DNA from: Shinella zoogloeoides
Lineage (GTDB): Bacteria; Pseudomonadota; Alphaproteobacteria; Rhizobiales; Rhizobiaceae
Reading direction: 5' to 3'
Assembly (NCBI RefSeq): GCF_022682305.1
Contig: NZ_CP093528.1
Location: forward strand, 310,001 to 374,000
DNA: 64,000 nt
Part shown: piece after piece, positions 1-8,263 of the stretch
Numbering within the stretch: the stretch's first letter is position 1
How the letters are laid out: every line of letters starts with the position of its first letter
Made by a program: the position numbers and the translations under genes
The notes under the pieces: generated by a model
The model's input: only the letters and a program-made list of their open reading frames with translations
Database searches by the model: none
Told to the model about the DNA's origin: nothing

Positions 1-2
1 CT

Positions 3-104
3 TCGTTCTTCAACATCGCCTCGTCCGGTGCTTCTGGCTACGGCACGTTGGGCGACTTCCCGTCCGGTAAATCCGCCACGACACCGGCAGGGCGCTTCAA
101 GTGA
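3..104 (+). CDS. 3' end of an unidentified protein (partial)
   Basis: An open frame enters from the left edge and stops at TGA 102-104, giving the last 33 residues of a protein. The tail is rich in Gly, Ser and Thr (for example ASSGASGYGTLGDFP). A strong intrinsic terminator follows 10 bases later, which supports a real gene end. The product cannot be identified from this fragment. It lies in the accessory region, so a phage or island protein is possible. Confidence 0.55.
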   Translation, partial: SFFNIASSGASGYGTLGDFPSGKSATTPAGRFK

Positions 105-114
105 TCTCTCAGGA

Positions 115-143
115 GGGTGGGCCTTCGGGCCTACCCCTTTTTG
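115..143 (+). terminator. Rho-independent terminator
   Basis: A nine-base-pair stem (GGGTGGGCC / GGCCTACCC, one G-T pair) closed by a TTCG tetraloop is followed by CTTTTTG. It sits just after the partial gene ending at 104. Confidence 0.85.
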
Positions 144-207
144 TCACTGCCAACTACGAGTATTAGTTTGCCCGAATTCAAAGCAAACTCGGACTGGCGA
201 AGCGCCG

Positions 208-696
208 TTACGTGGCGGTGCAGAGGCTAATGCCCTTCTTCACGAACATTTCCCATTTCGGCCCCAAGGTCTCCTTCGCGGAAATCGCCTGAGACGCGCC
301 GGGTTCTCCTTCGCGGAACATGCGGATGGCGTAAGACTGATCGTAGGAGCCGGTAACGATTGTCGGTCCCGGCTGGTAAACCGTCGTTGCGTTGTAAGTT
401 CCGTAGCCGCCGTACACGTTCGCAGTGCCGTAGGTGTTGTAGTGGCCGGGAAGCTGCGTGACGCTGACGCTATCCGATGCACCAGCGCCTGTTATGATGT
501 AGCGATCATAACCAGCTTTGATGGTCTCGATAGCGGCTTGCTTCTCGGCCACCCGAGCGGCCCCGATGCTTCCACACATGGGTTCCGCGCTGGTCTTGAT
601 AATAGCGGTGTTCTGCGACGTCCTGACGGCGGTCGAGCTTGTGCAACCCGATATGGCGATACCGCCGAGCAGGACGACTACAGCAATCTTCTTCAA
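208..696 (-). CDS. Small predicted lipoprotein, function unknown
   Basis: This encodes about 162 residues. The N-terminus has basic residues, a hydrophobic stretch (IAVVVLLGGIAI) and a lipobox ISGC, so the mature protein is probably attached to a membrane through its Cys. I chose the TTG start at 696 because AGGGGG lies 7 bases upstream and the signal peptide then begins properly as (M)KKIAVVV. An ATG at 735 adds 13 residues and lacks a ribosome site. The centre is rich in Tyr, Gly and Thr, suggesting an extended segment. No catalytic motif is visible and I do not recognise the family. It lies in the accessory region next to other hypothetical genes. Confidence 0.6.
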   Translation of the reverse strand: MKKIAVVVLLGGIAISGCTSSTAVRTSQNTAIIKTSAEPMCGSIGAARVAEKQAAIETIKAGYDRYIITGAGASDSVSVTQLPGHYNTYGTANVYGGYGTYNATTVYQPGPTIVTGSYDQSYAIRMFREGEPGASQAISAKETLGPKWEMFVKKGISLCTAT

Positions 697-800
697 CTTC
701 TGCCCCCTAGATATTCTCCTTTCGGCACAATGCATAATTGAAGAGCGGAGACAAGCGGTGGTTTTAGGTTGCTAACACCGCAAGGTCCCGTAGTTCCCCG

Positions 801-1010
801 TCAGCGCCCTCTGGCCGCGTTGTCGGTGACTTCATACGTCACCGCGCCGGGAGGCATCGCGCGTTCCGCCCGTTCGTTGGCGTTCTCGATGCTGTATGCC
901 TTGAGGGTCTCCGCGAGGATGAAGCGGTTCCCGGTGCCGTAATAGGCGACCGTGAAGAACCCGAGGCGATCCCCGGCGCGTCTTGTTCTGTCTCTCCTCG
1001 CCATCGTCAC
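801..1010 (-). CDS. Small hypothetical protein, translationally coupled
   Basis: This encodes about 69 residues and is basic at the N-terminus. Its GTG start at 1010 overlaps the stop of the upstream minus-strand gene in the arrangement GTGA, which is typical of translational coupling. An ATG two codons later is an alternative start. The sequence contains FFTVAYYGTGNRFILAETL but no domain I recognise. The coupling to its neighbour is the main support that it is expressed. Confidence 0.45.
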   Translation of the reverse strand: MTMARRDRTRRAGDRLGFFTVAYYGTGNRFILAETLKAYSIENANERAERAMPPGAVTYEVTDNAARGR

Positions 1011-1285
1011 GCCGCCGCGTTCCGGCTGACTTCGCGGTTTGCCATGATCATCATGACAGCCGCCGCCCGGATATGCTGAGGACCGACAGCGATTGCCGCT
1101 TGGTCTTCGACAATCTGGAAGTCGGCAATGCTTCTCTTGTCGCGGCTCTTATGCACCTCGTCCCATGCTGCCTCGCAAGCCTCCCAGTAGCCGGTTGCCA
1201 TAATCGTTCCGGTGCGAAGCGCTGCTCCGCATTCCGTGTAGTAGACAACGCCGAAGGTGCGCGGTGCGGGTCTTGTCTTTGCCAT
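1007..1285 (-). CDS. Small hypothetical protein
   Basis: This encodes about 92 residues from the ATG at 1285, which has AGAGGAGA about 11 bases upstream. A longer reading from 1345 is possible but has no ribosome site. The protein contains TFGVVYYTECGAALRTGT, and the neighbouring 69-residue protein has the loosely similar TVAYYGTGNRFILAETL. The two genes overlap and probably form one transcript. No family is recognised. Confidence 0.45.
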   Translation of the reverse strand: MAKTRPAPRTFGVVYYTECGAALRTGTIMATGYWEACEAAWDEVHKSRDKRSIADFQIVEDQAAIAVGPQHIRAAAVMMIMANREVSRNAAA

Positions 1286-1539
1286 GGTCCCGAAATCTCC
1301 TCTGAGTGAACCGCGAGTGTCGCGGCGGGACCTCCTATTGCTCACATCAAAGCGCCGAATAAAAGCACTAAATTTGGAGATATTCTCAGGAATATCAAAG
1401 GCTTCGTTATCGAAGATAATGGCGAAACGGCTCTGCCATGGATATCCGGGCGGTGTCCGCGAGAGAACCCGGAGGTCTCTTCGGTTGCGGAGGAAATGAA
1501 AAAGTTCGCGTGGCGAGCGCCGGTCGGGGGGGGGGCACC

Positions 1540-1644
1540 TCAGATGAACTTAATCAACAGAGGCAACATCAAGAGAAATGCGAGAACACTGGACGCAATC
1601 GCGGCGGCAATCCCGGCGGCTTTTTCTGCTTTCGTTTTGTGCAT
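1540..1644 (-). CDS. 34-residue single-pass membrane protein
   Basis: A short frame starts at ATG 1644 with GGGAG six bases upstream and stops at TGA 1540-1542. The peptide has a charged start (MHKTKAEK) and then one long hydrophobic segment (AAGIAAAIASSVLAFLLM) ending in KFI, a plausible transmembrane helix. Small proteins like this occur in phage and island DNA, but no family can be named. The good ribosome site and clean topology are the only support. Confidence 0.45.
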   Translation of the reverse strand: MHKTKAEKAAGIAAAIASSVLAFLLMLPLLIKFI

Positions 1645-2177
1645 GGCTGCTCCCCATTTTTTGCATTCCAAGCTTCAGGCCTATGCAAGCCGCGTATGGA
1701 TGCGGAGTCAATACCGATGATCCCTATATCCTCGATAGGAACCTTGAAGGGGTGCTGGGGATGAGAAAACACCCAAACGCCGCAGCGGTCGGATTGCCGA
1801 GAACATGGGTGAGTTGAATCAGTAGGCCTATACGGACGGACGCAACACCTGCGAAAATGGCCGATGCGGTGAACCCGTTGCCACCCGCCATCTTGGCAAA
1901 TGACAAAAAAGACCCCCGGCTTGGCTCTTCCGGGGGCCTTGAGTTCTTCTTGAGGAGGGACAAGATGCTGCCATCATTCTGCACGGGGACGTATACAGAG
2001 CGAGACAAGTGGGAGAGTAAATAAAGAAAACGCTAATGTAAATAGGGGTAGCAAAATGCAACCCGTTCAGTCGGCTCCGGCTGACGAAAGGGGGCTAGTC
2101 AAACTGCCCGGCTTCCGTTGCCATTCCGCACCCCAAAACGCCTCTCCACCGTCGATGCGTCGTCAGGAAATCGTCTT
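1645..2177. other. Stretch with no convincing protein gene
   Basis: Between the small membrane protein and the terminator of the next minus-strand gene I see no frame with both a ribosome site and a plausible product. It contains an isolated minus-strand terminator at 1904-1938, so a short untranslated RNA may be made here. Several competing frames are open, but each lacks start signals. Confidence 0.5.
1904..1938 (-). terminator. Isolated terminator, possible 3' end of a small RNA
   Basis: On the minus strand a GC-rich stem (GGCCCCCGG / CCGGGGGTC) with a ten-base loop is followed by TTTTTTG. No well-supported protein gene ends just before it, since the nearest minus-strand gene has its own terminator at 2178-2214. 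A short transcript starting somewhere before about 2070 on this strand is the simplest explanation. Confidence 0.7.
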
Positions 2178-2214
2178 GCAAAAGCAAAGCCCCCGCAGAT
2201 TGCTCCACGGGGGC
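2178..2214 (-). terminator. Rho-independent terminator
   Basis: On the minus strand GCCCCCG pairs with CGGGGGC across a 12-base loop, followed by TTTGCTTTTGC. It lies about 60 bases after the stop of the periplasmic protein gene at 2271. Confidence 0.8.
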
Positions 2215-2270
2215 GAACAGTGGCTGACGATGTTCTGTATCAGATACGCCCGACAGGCGTCCCTGGCACC

Positions 2271-2600
2271 TTATTCATTGATGGTGTATTCGCCGAGTTC
2301 GCAGAGGTTCTGGGTGTCGGTTGTCGTGTCGAGTTCATCGCCTTGGAACTCGAACTTCATATCGTATTTACAGACATCACGCCCATCCTTGATGGTAATT
2401 TCCATCGACTCACCCGGATTGAGAACCTGATTACCAAAAACATCTTCCTCCCAGCTTTCGACGCCAACAGGCGAGGTGTGGAAGTTATTCAGGACGGAGC
2501 CTGTGCCGTTCTTCAGCGTGAAGACGAGGTCTTCAGCGTGCGCTGCTCCAGTTGCAAGAGTGAACGCAATCGCAAGAACGGCATATTTCATATTCTTCAT
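2271..2600 (-). CDS. Small exported periplasmic protein of unknown function
   Basis: This encodes about 109 residues. A signal peptide is clear: MKNMKYAVLAIAFTLATG followed by AAHA and a cleavage point before EDLVF. The mature part contains VFTLKNGTGSVLNNF, SPVGVESWEEDVFG, LNPGESMEITI and DVCKYDM, a pattern I have seen in short secreted rhizobial proteins of unknown role. It has two Cys residues that could form a disulfide. I chose ATG 2600, with GGGG ten bases upstream. ATG 2615, five residues earlier, is equally open. A terminator follows the gene. Confidence 0.65.
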   Translation of the reverse strand: MKNMKYAVLAIAFTLATGAAHAEDLVFTLKNGTGSVLNNFHTSPVGVESWEEDVFGNQVLNPGESMEITIKDGRDVCKYDMKFEFQGDELDTTTDTQNLCELGEYTINE

Positions 2601-2803
2601 ATTAAACAACCCCATAAGCCCACAATCAGGCGGTGGGATTAGAGCGTCTCGAACCTTAACGTAATGTGAACGGATGGCCGGGGTGATCGGAGTCGAGAAG
2701 ACTGAGTGCGGTCGCCTGTAAGCGAGGCGTGGTTCGGAAGAGACACATGTCAGGCATGGGTCTCTTCTCCGGCATTTCAAGCCGCGAACCTGTGAGATTG
2801 CAC

Positions 2804-3352
2804 ATGAACGACAACAAACCTGTTTCTCTTTTCCGGTTCAATAAGCAGCAGATCAGGGTGGTTGAGATCGATAGCGACCCCTGGTTCGTCACGACTGACG
2901 TCTGTCGGTGCTTGGATATGAGCGTCTTGAAGGGAACCCACAGATACCTCGGGGCACTGCATTCTGATGAGAAACGAGTGGTGACGAATCGAGACTACCG
3001 CGATCTGTTTGCGGTAGGCGGGAGAGTGGCTCCAACCTACACCCTCATCTCCGAGAGCGGCCTCTACAAGCTCATCATGCGCTCTGATAAGCCCGAGGCG
3101 AAAGCCTTCCAGAACTGGGTGACCCGCGAAGTCCTCCCCTCGATCCGCAAGAACGGCGGGTACATCAAGGATCAGGAGAAGGTCGCGACCGGTGAGATGT
3201 CCGGCGAGGAGCTTGCCCTGCGCGGCTACGAAGCTCTCATGAAGATTTACGAGGACATGAAGGTGAGGGCGGAGAGGGCGGGACTGAAGGTTTCCCCGAG
3301 GGAACCCCGCGACCTTTTTCCGAAAAATCTGTTTCGGCTTACATGTATATAG
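2804..3352 (+). CDS. BRO-N family phage antirepressor-like protein
   Basis: This encodes about 182 residues from ATG 2804 (MNDNKPVSLFRF). The N-terminal half carries the BRO-N signature in order: WFVTTDVCRCLDM, then TLISESGLYKLIMRSDKPEA, then AFQNWVTREVLPSIRKNG. BRO-N proteins bind DNA and act as antirepressors or regulators in phages. The C-terminal part is short and ends in DLFPKNLFRLTCI, with no KilA-C or ANT domain, so the gene may be truncated or use another C-terminal type. Earlier in-frame starts are open but poorly supported. Its presence marks this region as prophage-derived. Confidence 0.8.
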   Translation: MNDNKPVSLFRFNKQQIRVVEIDSDPWFVTTDVCRCLDMSVLKGTHRYLGALHSDEKRVVTNRDYRDLFAVGGRVAPTYTLISESGLYKLIMRSDKPEAKAFQNWVTREVLPSIRKNGGYIKDQEKVATGEMSGEELALRGYEALMKIYEDMKVRAERAGLKVSPREPRDLFPKNLFRLTCI

Positions 3353-3615
3353 CCCAAGCCTAAATCCCCCCGTACCGGGGTGGGGCGCATATAGTGGCCC
3401 CTATACCCGACCCCCCGGCACACCTTGGCGGCATACCTCTGGAGCAGGGGTGCTTGCTGTTGCGGTGGGGGACACTGGAGGGCCTTGGGGTCTCCGGGCG
3501 GTAGGGGTGCCAGAAAGAGTGCGGCCACTTTGAATGCCTCCTAGCACAACAGAGGACAGGCTGGTAGGTGAGTAGAACCGGACTGATAGGCGCTATTCCA
3601 GATTGCGAGGATGAC

Positions 3616-4116
3616 ATGTCTGCTCAATTACATTCGCTTACGTTGCCGGGTCCAATGCTGCGGCGCGGCTTCTGGCTTTACGTTTGGGTTGTCGAGACCC
3701 CCAAGGGGCAAATGCATTATGTTGGACGAACCGGCGACAACTCCAGCCCCCACGCAACCGCTCCATACACCCGCATGGGGCAGCATCTCGGGTTTGCCTC
3801 AAACCAGAATGCGCTACGGCGGCACTTGCGCGAGCAGCAGATCGAGCCGGAAGAATGCGTCTCTTTCGACCTTGTGGCCTTTGGACCCCTTTACGGTGAG
3901 GTCGAAAAACAAGATGGCCTCACCAGAGATGACCTCATGGCAAAGCATACGCCGATACGGAATGCCGTTGGGGCGCTGGAGAAAGCACTAGCAGAGGGTC
4001 TTGCTGCGGCTGGATACCACGTCCTGAATACGGTGAAGTGGAAGCATCCGCACGAAGTTGACGGCTGGAATGCGGTTCGTGCCGCGTTTTCCGAGAGGTT
4101 CCCCGGTCTCGCATAG
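3616..4116 (+). CDS. GIY-YIG-like domain protein
   Basis: This encodes about 166 residues from ATG 3616, with GAGGA upstream. Near the N-terminus the segment FWLYVWVVETPKGQMHYVGRTGD resembles the two-strand core of GIY-YIG nucleases (a Y-V-W/I motif followed by YVGRT), then TRMGQHL. The rest contains ALRRHLREQQ and a Trp-rich end (VKWKHPHEVDGWN). If the assignment is right it may cleave DNA, as such proteins do in phages and restriction systems. The usual downstream Arg and Glu catalytic residues cannot be placed with certainty. Confidence 0.55.
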   Translation: MSAQLHSLTLPGPMLRRGFWLYVWVVETPKGQMHYVGRTGDNSSPHATAPYTRMGQHLGFASNQNALRRHLREQQIEPEECVSFDLVAFGPLYGEVEKQDGLTRDDLMAKHTPIRNAVGALEKALAEGLAAAGYHVLNTVKWKHPHEVDGWNAVRAAFSERFPGLA

Positions 4117-4170
4117 CGCTTTCATTTAGGTATATCTCAGGCGAAGTGATGAAAGTCCCGGCAAATCGCA

Positions 4171-4218
4171 CTTCGATAAATGGTATTGACAATGTAAAGC
4201 GAAGCAGTAATATCGAAG
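4171..4218 (+). promoter_or_regulatory. Strong sigma70-type promoter bracketed by an inverted repeat
   Basis: TTGACA (4186-4191) and TAATAT (4208-4213) are separated by 16 bases, a near-consensus vegetative promoter directed at the recombinase gene. A perfect eight-base inverted repeat brackets it: CTTCGATA at 4171-4178 and TATCGAAG at 4211-4218. The second arm overlaps the -10 box, so a bound protein would block transcription. It could be an operator or a recombinase binding site. Confidence 0.7.
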
Positions 4219-4249
4219 CTACCCAAAGCGAATTATGGAGCTTCACGCC

Positions 4250-4906
4250 ATGTTTATCCGCGCCTACCTTCGCGCCTCCACTAAAGAGCAAGATGCTACC
4301 CGTGCCAAGGTAGACCTCCAGCGCTTCGTTGATGAGCGCGGCCTTCCGATTGCTGCTTCCTATGTCGAGAACGAGAGCGGCGCATCCCTCCAGCGCCCGG
4401 AACTCTTCCGCCTCCTATCCGATTGCCAGCCGGGGGATGTGCTTCTGGTGGAGCAGGTGGACCGTCTCAGCCGCCTCAATGCCGCCGACTGGGAGAAGCT
4501 CAAGGCGGAGATTGCCGCCAAGCGTGTCCGCGTCGTGGCGCTGGACCTTCCAACCTCGCATCAATTGATCCAACAGGGCGGCGATGAGTTCTCCTCCCGG
4601 ATGCTTGATGCCATCAACGGCATGATGCTCGACATGCTGGCGGCTATCGCTCGCAAGGACTACGAGGACCGCAGGAGGCGACAGGCGCAAGGGATTGAGA
4701 AAGCGAAGGGGAAGGGGGCCTACAAGGGGAGGCCTGAGGACGAGGAGCGCAATGCGGCCCTCATGAGGATGCTCAAGGCTGGCATGTCATACAAGACGAT
4801 TATCGACAGCACGAAGGTGAAGCGGAAGGATAAGCCGGGGTTTGATAAGGTCTCCACGTCTACGCTGGCGAGATTGGCGAAGAGGATCAAGGACGAGGCG
4901 ACGTAG
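4250..4906 (+). CDS. Serine recombinase of the resolvase/invertase family
   Basis: This encodes about 218 residues from ATG 4250, with GGAG nine bases upstream; a start at 4235 adds five residues. The catalytic domain is plain: FIRAYLRASTKEQD places the nucleophile at Ser10, and VLLVEQVDRLSRL gives the conserved Asp-Arg segment. A long helix (MLDMLAAIARKDYEDRRRRQ) follows, then KGKGAYKGRPEDEERN and a short C-terminal helix-turn-helix. The size fits small resolvases rather than large phage integrases. It probably acts on sites near its own promoter or on element ends. It sits 320 bases from the tRNA-Ala gene and may be the mobility gene of this element. Confidence 0.88.
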   Translation: MFIRAYLRASTKEQDATRAKVDLQRFVDERGLPIAASYVENESGASLQRPELFRLLSDCQPGDVLLVEQVDRLSRLNAADWEKLKAEIAAKRVRVVALDLPTSHQLIQQGGDEFSSRMLDAINGMMLDMLAAIARKDYEDRRRRQAQGIEKAKGKGAYKGRPEDEERNAALMRMLKAGMSYKTIIDSTKVKRKDKPGFDKVSTSTLARLAKRIKDEAT

Positions 4907-4983
4907 CGGCATATTACGTTCGTGCCCCTCCCCACATTTTTCCACCTATACCAATCCCACTCGGGAAACCCGGAGTTTCACAC

Positions 4984-5121
4984 ATGATCGACGCAATACA
5001 GGCAATCTTTTGGGCCGTGGTTTGGCTGGCAGCCGCCGCCTCAGTCCTCGGCATGACCGTGGTCCCGCTGTCCTTGTTCGTGGAGGATCGGATCAAGCGG
5101 CGAAGGGTGAAGGCGAAATAG
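4984..5121 (+). CDS. 45-residue single-pass membrane protein
   Basis: ATG 4984 opens a 45-codon frame ending at TAG 5119-5121. The product has a hydrophobic helix (AIFWAVVWLAAAASVLGMTVV) followed by a positively charged tail (EDRIKRRRVKAK), a classic single transmembrane segment with a cytoplasmic basic end. It lies between the recombinase and the tRNA. The ribosome site is weak (GGGAAACCCGGAG about 10 bases upstream). No family is recognised. Confidence 0.45.
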   Translation: MIDAIQAIFWAVVWLAAAASVLGMTVVPLSLFVEDRIKRRRVKAK

Positions 5122-5228
5122 CAGGCGGGTGGGGGAGCATTCTGGGTACGCGAGTGGGTACTCAGGATAAATCTCTATCCACTAATATTGCAGTGATTTC
5201 AGATATTTATATAGGAAAAAAGGCGGAT

Positions 5229-5304
<76 letters not shown>

Positions 5305-5401
5305 ATAACGGGTCCGGCAGAGCCGGTTTCCGGGAACCGAAGCGGCGTTGCCGTTCGGGTGTGGCGGCTTATTACTTCCGGGCTTCGGAGATGGCAAGCC
5401 G

Positions 5402-5442
5402 AAAAATGAAATCCGACCGATTTTTTTGAAACCGGCCGGATT
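5402..5442 (-). terminator. Rho-independent terminator
   Basis: On the minus strand AATCCGGCCG pairs with CGGTCGGATT (one G-T pair) around a loop rich in A, followed by TCATTTTT. It lies ten bases after the stop of the TIGR02300 gene. Confidence 0.75.
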
Positions 5443-5451
5443 ATCAAGGTC

Positions 5452-5841
5452 TTAAGCTTCGTCTTCGTCGCCGGTGACGCCGATGAGGTCGCTCATGTCG
5501 TCATCGTCGTCGTCTTCGTCCTGTTCAAGGAACGTGTCGTCGTCGTCGCCGTCGATCTCGACGTCGTCGTCGCCGAGATCCGGCAGATCGTCGCCACCTG
5601 CCGCATCCTCGTCGGCGTCCTCGAGCGAGACGAGTTCGACTTCCGTGTTCTCGGTATCGACTTCGTTTGCGTCTTCTTCCTCTTCCTTCTCAAGAACGGC
5701 CGCGGCCGAGGTTTCCTCGAAGAAGGAGAGGGGATAGGTCTTGCCCGTGTAGGGCGAGACGATCGGGTCGCGGTTCAGGTCGTAGAACTTCTTGCCCGTT
5801 TCCGGGTCGATGCGTTTGGTGCCGAGTTCCGGTTTTGCCAC
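5452..5841 (-). CDS. TIGR02300 family acidic protein
   Basis: This encodes about 129 residues from GTG 5841, which has GAGAGG eight bases upstream and gives the usual start (M)AKPELGTKR. The conserved N-terminal block GTKRIDPETGKKFYDLNRDP followed by IVSPYTGKTYP is diagnostic of this alphaproteobacterial family. The C-terminal half is almost entirely Asp and Glu. Function is unknown. The N-terminal block looks like a small metal- or nucleic-acid-binding ribbon that has lost most Cys residues, but that is only an inference. It is divergent from aroA, the same neighbour it has in many Rhizobiales. Confidence 0.9.
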   Translation of the reverse strand: MAKPELGTKRIDPETGKKFYDLNRDPIVSPYTGKTYPLSFFEETSAAAVLEKEEEEDANEVDTENTEVELVSLEDADEDAAGGDDLPDLGDDDVEIDGDDDDTFLEQDEDDDDDDMSDLIGVTGDEDEA

Positions 5842-6023
5842 TGTCAAAGCCTCTCAGGTGCCGTTTTTCTTGCCGGCGGGGCCGGTGTTTCCGGCGCGTT
5901 GAAGGGGAAAATGATTAGCCGGTCCCCATAATGGTCTTGCGCAATCCTGTCAAAGCCAAACTTCGCGGGACACGGCGACGGTCTTTCTGCCGAATGTTTT
6001 CGGGCAGGATGATGACGCTTTAA

Positions 6024-7465
<1,442 letters not shown>

Positions 7466-7466
<1 letters not shown>

Positions 7467-8098
7467 TGACCTTCACCATCGCCATCGACGGTCCTGCCGC
7501 CGCCGGCAAGGGCACGCTCTCCCGCCGCATCGCGGAGGAGTATGGCTTCCATCACCTCGATACGGGGCTGACCTATCGGGCGACGGCGAAGGCCCTGTTG
7601 GATCGTGGCCTGCCGCTCGATGACGAGGCGGTCGCGGCCGATGTGGCGAAAAACCTCGATCTCGGTGGGCTCGAACGCTCCGTGCTGTCGGCCCACGCCA
7701 TCGGCGAGGCGGCCTCGAAGATTGCTGTCATGCCCTCGGTGCGCCGGGCGCTGGTCGAGGCGCAGCAGGGTTTTGCCGCCCGCGAGCCGGGCACGGTGCT
7801 TGACGGGCGCGATATCGGCACGGTCGTCTGCCCCAAGGCGCCGGTAAAGCTCTATGTCACGGCCTCAGCCGAAGTGCGCGCGAAGCGCCGCCACGACGAG
7901 ATCGTTGCCGGTGGCGGGGTGGCCGATTATGGGACGATCCTCGACGATATTCGCCGCCGCGACGAGCGCGACATGGGCCGGGCGGACAGTCCACTGAAGC
8001 CTGCTGACGATGCGCACTTGCTCGATACCTCGGAAATGAGTATAGAGGCCGCGTTTTCCGCGGCAAAGTCGTTCATCGACGCCGCGCTTAAGCGCTAG
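7466..8098 (+). CDS. cmk: Cytidylate kinase
   Basis: The 210-residue product phosphorylates CMP and dCMP with ATP, supplying CTP and dCTP pools. The N-terminus carries the P-loop in [17 protein letters not shown] (residues 5-21). [13 protein letters not shown] resembles the family's LDTGAMYR substrate segment, with Leu in place of Ala. [19 protein letters not shown] and the Arg-rich lid ([17 protein letters not shown]) follow. ATG 7466 overlaps the aroA stop as TGATG. The order aroA-cmk-rpsA is conserved in many proteobacteria. Confidence 0.96.
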
Positions 8099-8263
8099 CA
8101 ACGCCAGGAAAAGTGCGGAAGCGGTTTTCCGTCCGGTGTTGCGAAACATAAGAACAAGGCCTGTCCCCGCGCCGGATTTGCTGCCCAAGGGCAGCGGATA
8201 GCGCCTCGTTCATTACCAACGCTAACCCCCGGCGCCCGTGCCTTTGGCACATCAGGAGTTTCA

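Noticed and set aside
1724..2008. A 94-codon minus-strand protein with a hydrophobic C-terminal half
   Set aside because: The internal ATG has a transcription terminator where the ribosome site should be, and the upstream TTG start has no good signal.
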